The notes under the pieces were generated by a model. That model searched no databases. It was not told the DNA's origin and saw only the letters and a list, made by a program, of their open reading frames with translations. From NCBI GenBank assembly GCA_042867185.1, contig JBHZQV010000020.1, positions 1 through 64,000 of the forward strand: a DNA stretch of 64,000 bases, written 5' to 3'. The translations under genes were made by a program, and so were the position numbers. The DNA is from Xylophilus sp042867185 (GTDB lineage Bacteria > Pseudomonadota > Gammaproteobacteria > Burkholderiales > Burkholderiaceae_C). This document shows positions 61,805-64,000 of the stretch, in pieces. Numbering within the stretch: the first letter of the stretch is position 1; each line of letters opens with the position of its first letter.

Positions 61805-62497
61805 CTAGTCGTCCGCCCGGAACTGGAAGTCCTGGTCGGCCAGCACGGCCGCGTCGCCGGTGTCCTGGCAGCCGTAGCGCAGCATTGCGCTCCGGACGGC
61901 GGCCTCGAAGACACCACGCGGCCGCGCGCTCAGAATCTCTACGGACACCACCCTTCCGCGGACGATCGTGGCGCGTGCCTTGACCGATCCGCTGATGCCG
62001 TTGTCCTGCGCGCGGACGGGCATGACCGGGGCGACCATCGTGGGGCAGGCCGCGCCGATGGCCGCCGCGGCGGTAGGAGCCGGGGCGGGCGGCGTGGCTG
62101 CAGGGGCCGGTGGCGCGGCCGCCGGGGCCGCGGCGACCGCAGGGGCCGGTGCCTGTATCGGATTCGGAATCGGAGACAGCTCCGGTGGTGCATCGGCGAC
62201 GACGGTCGGTGCGGTCCGGTGGGCCTCCGCGGGCGCGGGCGCTCGCTGGACGATCTTGCGCGGCGGTGGTGGTGGTGGCGGCTGCACCCTGGGGGGCGGC
62301 GGTGGCGGCGGGAGCAGGGGCGGCGGCACGGTGGCCGCCACGAGGCGGGTGCTCACCGCAGGTGCCGGCGCGGGTGCGGTTGGCGGCTTCGACAGGTTGT
62401 GGACGAAGGCGTAGAGAGCCAGCAGGTGAAGTCCGGCTACCAGGCCGAGTCCCACGGCGCGCCGTACGGGTGAGGCCGCTGTCGTGTCGAAGTTCAT
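61805..62497 (-). CDS. tonB: TonB family energy transducer
   Basis: 230 aa. N-terminal anchor VGLGLVAGLHLLALYAFV near residues 16-33, then a very Pro-rich periplasm-spanning region (PPPLLPPPPPPPRVQPPPPPPPRK), and a compact C-terminal domain (GISGSVKARATIVRGRVVSVEIL ... AMLRYGCQDTG). The C-terminal domain is shorter than E. coli TonB but fits small TonB domains. It contacts the TonB box of an outer-membrane receptor, which is not in the window. The start overlaps the stop of the phosphatase gene. Confidence 0.9.
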   Translation of the reverse strand: MNFDTTAASPVRRAVGLGLVAGLHLLALYAFVHNLSKPPTAPAPAPAVSTRLVAATVPPPLLPPPPPPPRVQPPPPPPPRKIVQRAPAPAEAHRTAPTVVADAPPELSPIPNPIQAPAPAVAAAPAAAPPAPAATPPAPAPTAAAAIGAACPTMVAPVMPVRAQDNGISGSVKARATIVRGRVVSVEILSARPRGVFEAAVRSAMLRYGCQDTGDAAVLADQDFQFRADD

Positions 62498-63327
62498 GGT
62501 GTGGCCGGTGCACCGGGGGCGCAGCCCCATTTCTCGGGCCAGACAGGCCGCAGGATTTGCAGGACGGCGGACGTGCCGACGGCTACGAAGCTCTCGGGCT
62601 GCGACAGGTCGCCGTGGCACACCACGAGGCCCGCCTCCGCGCAGAGCGCAAGCCCGCCGGCCATGTCCCAGGCCTTGACGCTGTGTTGCACATGGCCGTC
62701 CAGCCGTCCGATCGCCGCGAAGGCCATGGCGGTCGCGGTCGAGCGGTAGGCCTGCACGACCCAGCCGGCCTGCCGCAGGGCGACCAACGCGGCCACCGAT
62801 GGCGCGATGTCGTTGCGCGCATCGCCGACCGACACGATGCGCACCGCATCGAACACCGTGTCGCGCACGGCAGGCATGCCGTTGACGAACAACCCTGCGC
62901 CGCGCTCCGCCGCGACGACCAGGCCGAGCGCAGGCATCGCGACCACGCCCGCATGGGGCTGCCCGTCGCGCACCAAGCCGAGCGAGACGGCCCACAGGGG
63001 CACCCCGCGCAGGAAGTTGGCGGTGCCGTCGATCGGGTCGACCACCCAGGAAGTGCGCGGCAGTCGCGCAGCGTCGAGGCTGTCGTGGCCCTGCCCGTAT
63101 TCCTCGCCGAACACCGGTTCGCCAGGGAACGCATGGGCCAGGCGCTGCCGCACCATCCGCTCCACCGCCTCGTCGGCAGCCGACACGAAATCCTGTGGCT
63201 GCTTGGCGCGCAGACCGAGTGCGGCACGGTCTGCCTGCGCCTGCACGGCGAGCTGCGCCGCCTCCTCCACGATGGCCTGGGCTACCGCCAGCCGTGCCGG
63301 CATCCGCCCGGTCGCGACGCGGCTCAT
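62494..63327 (-). CDS. Inositol monophosphatase family protein
   Basis: 277 aa from ATG 63327, which overlaps the GDPD stop as ATGA. Lithium-sensitive phosphatase motifs: FGEEYGQG near residue 73, the metal-binding WVVDPIDGTANFLRG near 93, and AWDMAGGLALCAEAG near 222. Members dephosphorylate inositol phosphates, sugar phosphates, histidinol phosphate or PAP. Between a GDPD and a sucrose phosphorylase, a sugar-phosphate substrate is plausible; Agrobacterium AccG, which dephosphorylates the arabinose phosphate released from agrocinopine, is of this type as I recall. Confidence 0.9.
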   Translation of the reverse strand: MSRVATGRMPARLAVAQAIVEEAAQLAVQAQADRAALGLRAKQPQDFVSAADEAVERMVRQRLAHAFPGEPVFGEEYGQGHDSLDAARLPRTSWVVDPIDGTANFLRGVPLWAVSLGLVRDGQPHAGVVAMPALGLVVAAERGAGLFVNGMPAVRDTVFDAVRIVSVGDARNDIAPSVAALVALRQAGWVVQAYRSTATAMAFAAIGRLDGHVQHSVKAWDMAGGLALCAEAGLVVCHGDLSQPESFVAVGTSAVLQILRPVWPEKWGCAPGAPATP

Positions 63328-64000
63328 CGCTCGCCTCTTTTCCGGAGGTAGGCGACCAGCGCTGCGGTCTCGTCGGTCTGGATGGCCGTCACGCCGGCAT
63401 CGATCAGGCGGCCCCAGACGGCGTCGGGGTCGGCCAGCGCACGCATGTCGCACAGGTCGAGGTTGTGGCTCACGTCGAGGGTGTTGGCCCACAGGCCCAT
63501 GCCCTGCCGGGCGAGCTCCTCGCGCCCCGCCGCGATGTCCTCCAGCGCCTCGAAGCGCACCTCGGCCATCGTGGGCCGCATGACGGCGAAGCGCGCCAGG
63601 TCCTGCGCAAAATGCCCCGGACGTGCCCACATCCTCGGCATGAAGGGAATCGATCCGTGAAAGCGTTGCGAGCAGGCCCACTCGATGTCGCCGGCATCGC
63701 AGATGGTCGCCTTCATCAGTGTCTGGCCGGCCATGCCGGCGTGTTCCACCGCGTCAGCCACAGGGCCTGCGAGATCGGAAGTCTTCATATCGATGTTGAC
63801 CAGGACGCGGTCGCGTGCACACGCCAATACCGCCTCCAGGGTCGGCACCGTTTCGCCGGAAAGCGTTCCGTCGGACCGGCGCAACCGATGGCGCGACACC
63901 GCTGTCGCGGTTTGGGCGTCGAGGTTGCCGGTGCCGTCGGTCGTGCGGTCGAGCGTCTCGTCGTGCAGCACGAACAGTACGCCGTCGACCGTGGCCTGCA
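63324..64000 (-). CDS. Glycerophosphodiester phosphodiesterase family protein, partial
   Basis: At least 225 codons; the 5' end lies beyond the window. The visible part starts inside the GDPD domain, TVDGVLFVLHDETLDRTTDGTG, with the catalytic His and the DRTTDG motif, and later VLVNIDMKTSDLAG and the C-terminal VTAIQTDETAALVAYL. No export signal can be judged. It is likely to split a phosphodiester taken up through the TonB system; Agrobacterium AccF (agrocinopine phosphodiesterase) belongs to this superfamily. The stop overlaps the phosphatase start. Confidence 0.9.
   Translation of the reverse strand, partial: QATVDGVLFVLHDETLDRTTDGTGNLDAQTATAVSRHRLRRSDGTLSGETVPTLEAVLACARDRVLVNIDMKTSDLAGPVADAVEHAGMAGQTLMKATICDAGDIEWACSQRFHGSIPFMPRMWARPGHFAQDLARFAVMRPTMAEVRFEALEDIAAGREELARQGMGLWANTLDVSHNLDLCDMRALADPDAVWGRLIDAGVTAIQTDETAALVAYLRKRGER

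Overview
The window reads as chromosome of a high-GC betaproteobacterium of the order Burkholderiales, most likely Comamonadaceae (Xylophilus, Variovorax and Acidovorax relatives). Supporting signs are very high third-position GC, a tripartite-tricarboxylate (Bug-type) receptor, a small H-NS-like protein, a MetH lacking its homocysteine domain behind an SAH riboswitch, and dispersed short palindromic repeats of a kind I associate with that family. I saw no rRNA, tRNA, CRISPR array, prophage or insertion sequence. A polygalacturonase and a sucrose/phosphodiester locus suggest life on or near plants.

Layout. 1-6.6 kb: housekeeping genes (HDAC-like deacylase, short UvrA-like ATPase, ProQ, VOC protein, YoaK). 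6.6-9.5 kb: nitrogen-status operon torF-glnK-amtB on the minus strand, with sigma-54 promoters and an NtrC-like site upstream and an intrinsic terminator at its end. 9.7-17.5 kb: ComM/YifB, a TTT receptor, SAH-riboswitch-controlled metH, a glycine-zipper membrane protein and a BrkB protein. 17.6-35.3 kb: the centre of the window, a nicotinamide/nicotinate catabolic region. 35.4-46.1 kb: ZntB-like transporter, GAF-EAL protein, glycerophosphodiesterase, bactofilin, DUF72, M20 peptidase and a GH28 pectinase in an AT-richer setting. 46.2-58.5 kb: exported peptidase, YidB, DUF4124, a PleD-like diguanylate cyclase, a LysR remnant, H-NS, zinc alcohol dehydrogenase, metallophosphoesterase, hybrid histidine kinase, RdgC and a Spy-like protein. 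58.6-64 kb: a tightly overlapping minus-strand operon of GDPD, inositol-phosphatase-like enzyme, TonB, ExbB, two ExbD and sucrose phosphorylase, running off the right edge.

Nicotinate region. An exported nicotinamidase would make nicotinate; the 2Fe-2S and molybdopterin/tri-haem subunits (NicA, NicB) would hydroxylate it to 6-hydroxynicotinate. The next steps resemble the fermentative pathway of Eubacterium barkeri rather than the aerobic NicC route: a 6-hydroxynicotinate reductase homologue and an enamidase that opens the ring to 2-formylglutarate. With them lie a ferredoxin/flavodoxin-NADP reductase (possible electron donor), a UPF0280 protein of the ApbE-like fold (possible flavinylation factor), two DUF1185 paralogues of unknown function, a LIV-type ABC transporter and a TetR regulator. 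The same TGTAG-N6-CTACA palindrome lies in front of the enamidase gene and in the fpr/hnr divergent region, so one regulator probably controls both.

The right-edge operon combines a phosphodiesterase, a sugar-phosphatase-like enzyme and sucrose phosphorylase with a private TonB-ExbBD energiser. This is the logic expected for use of a sucrose phosphodiester such as an agrocinopine-type compound, but it is an inference.

Several dispersed repeats are notable: a double-hairpin element (GCCGGCG-N5-CGCCGGC next to GCTAT-N7-ATAGC) at many gene ends and once inside the uvrA-like gene; a second hairpin repeat with a compensatory base change that extends LivG; a 96-bp tandem repeat; and an exact (GGCAGC)13 tract.
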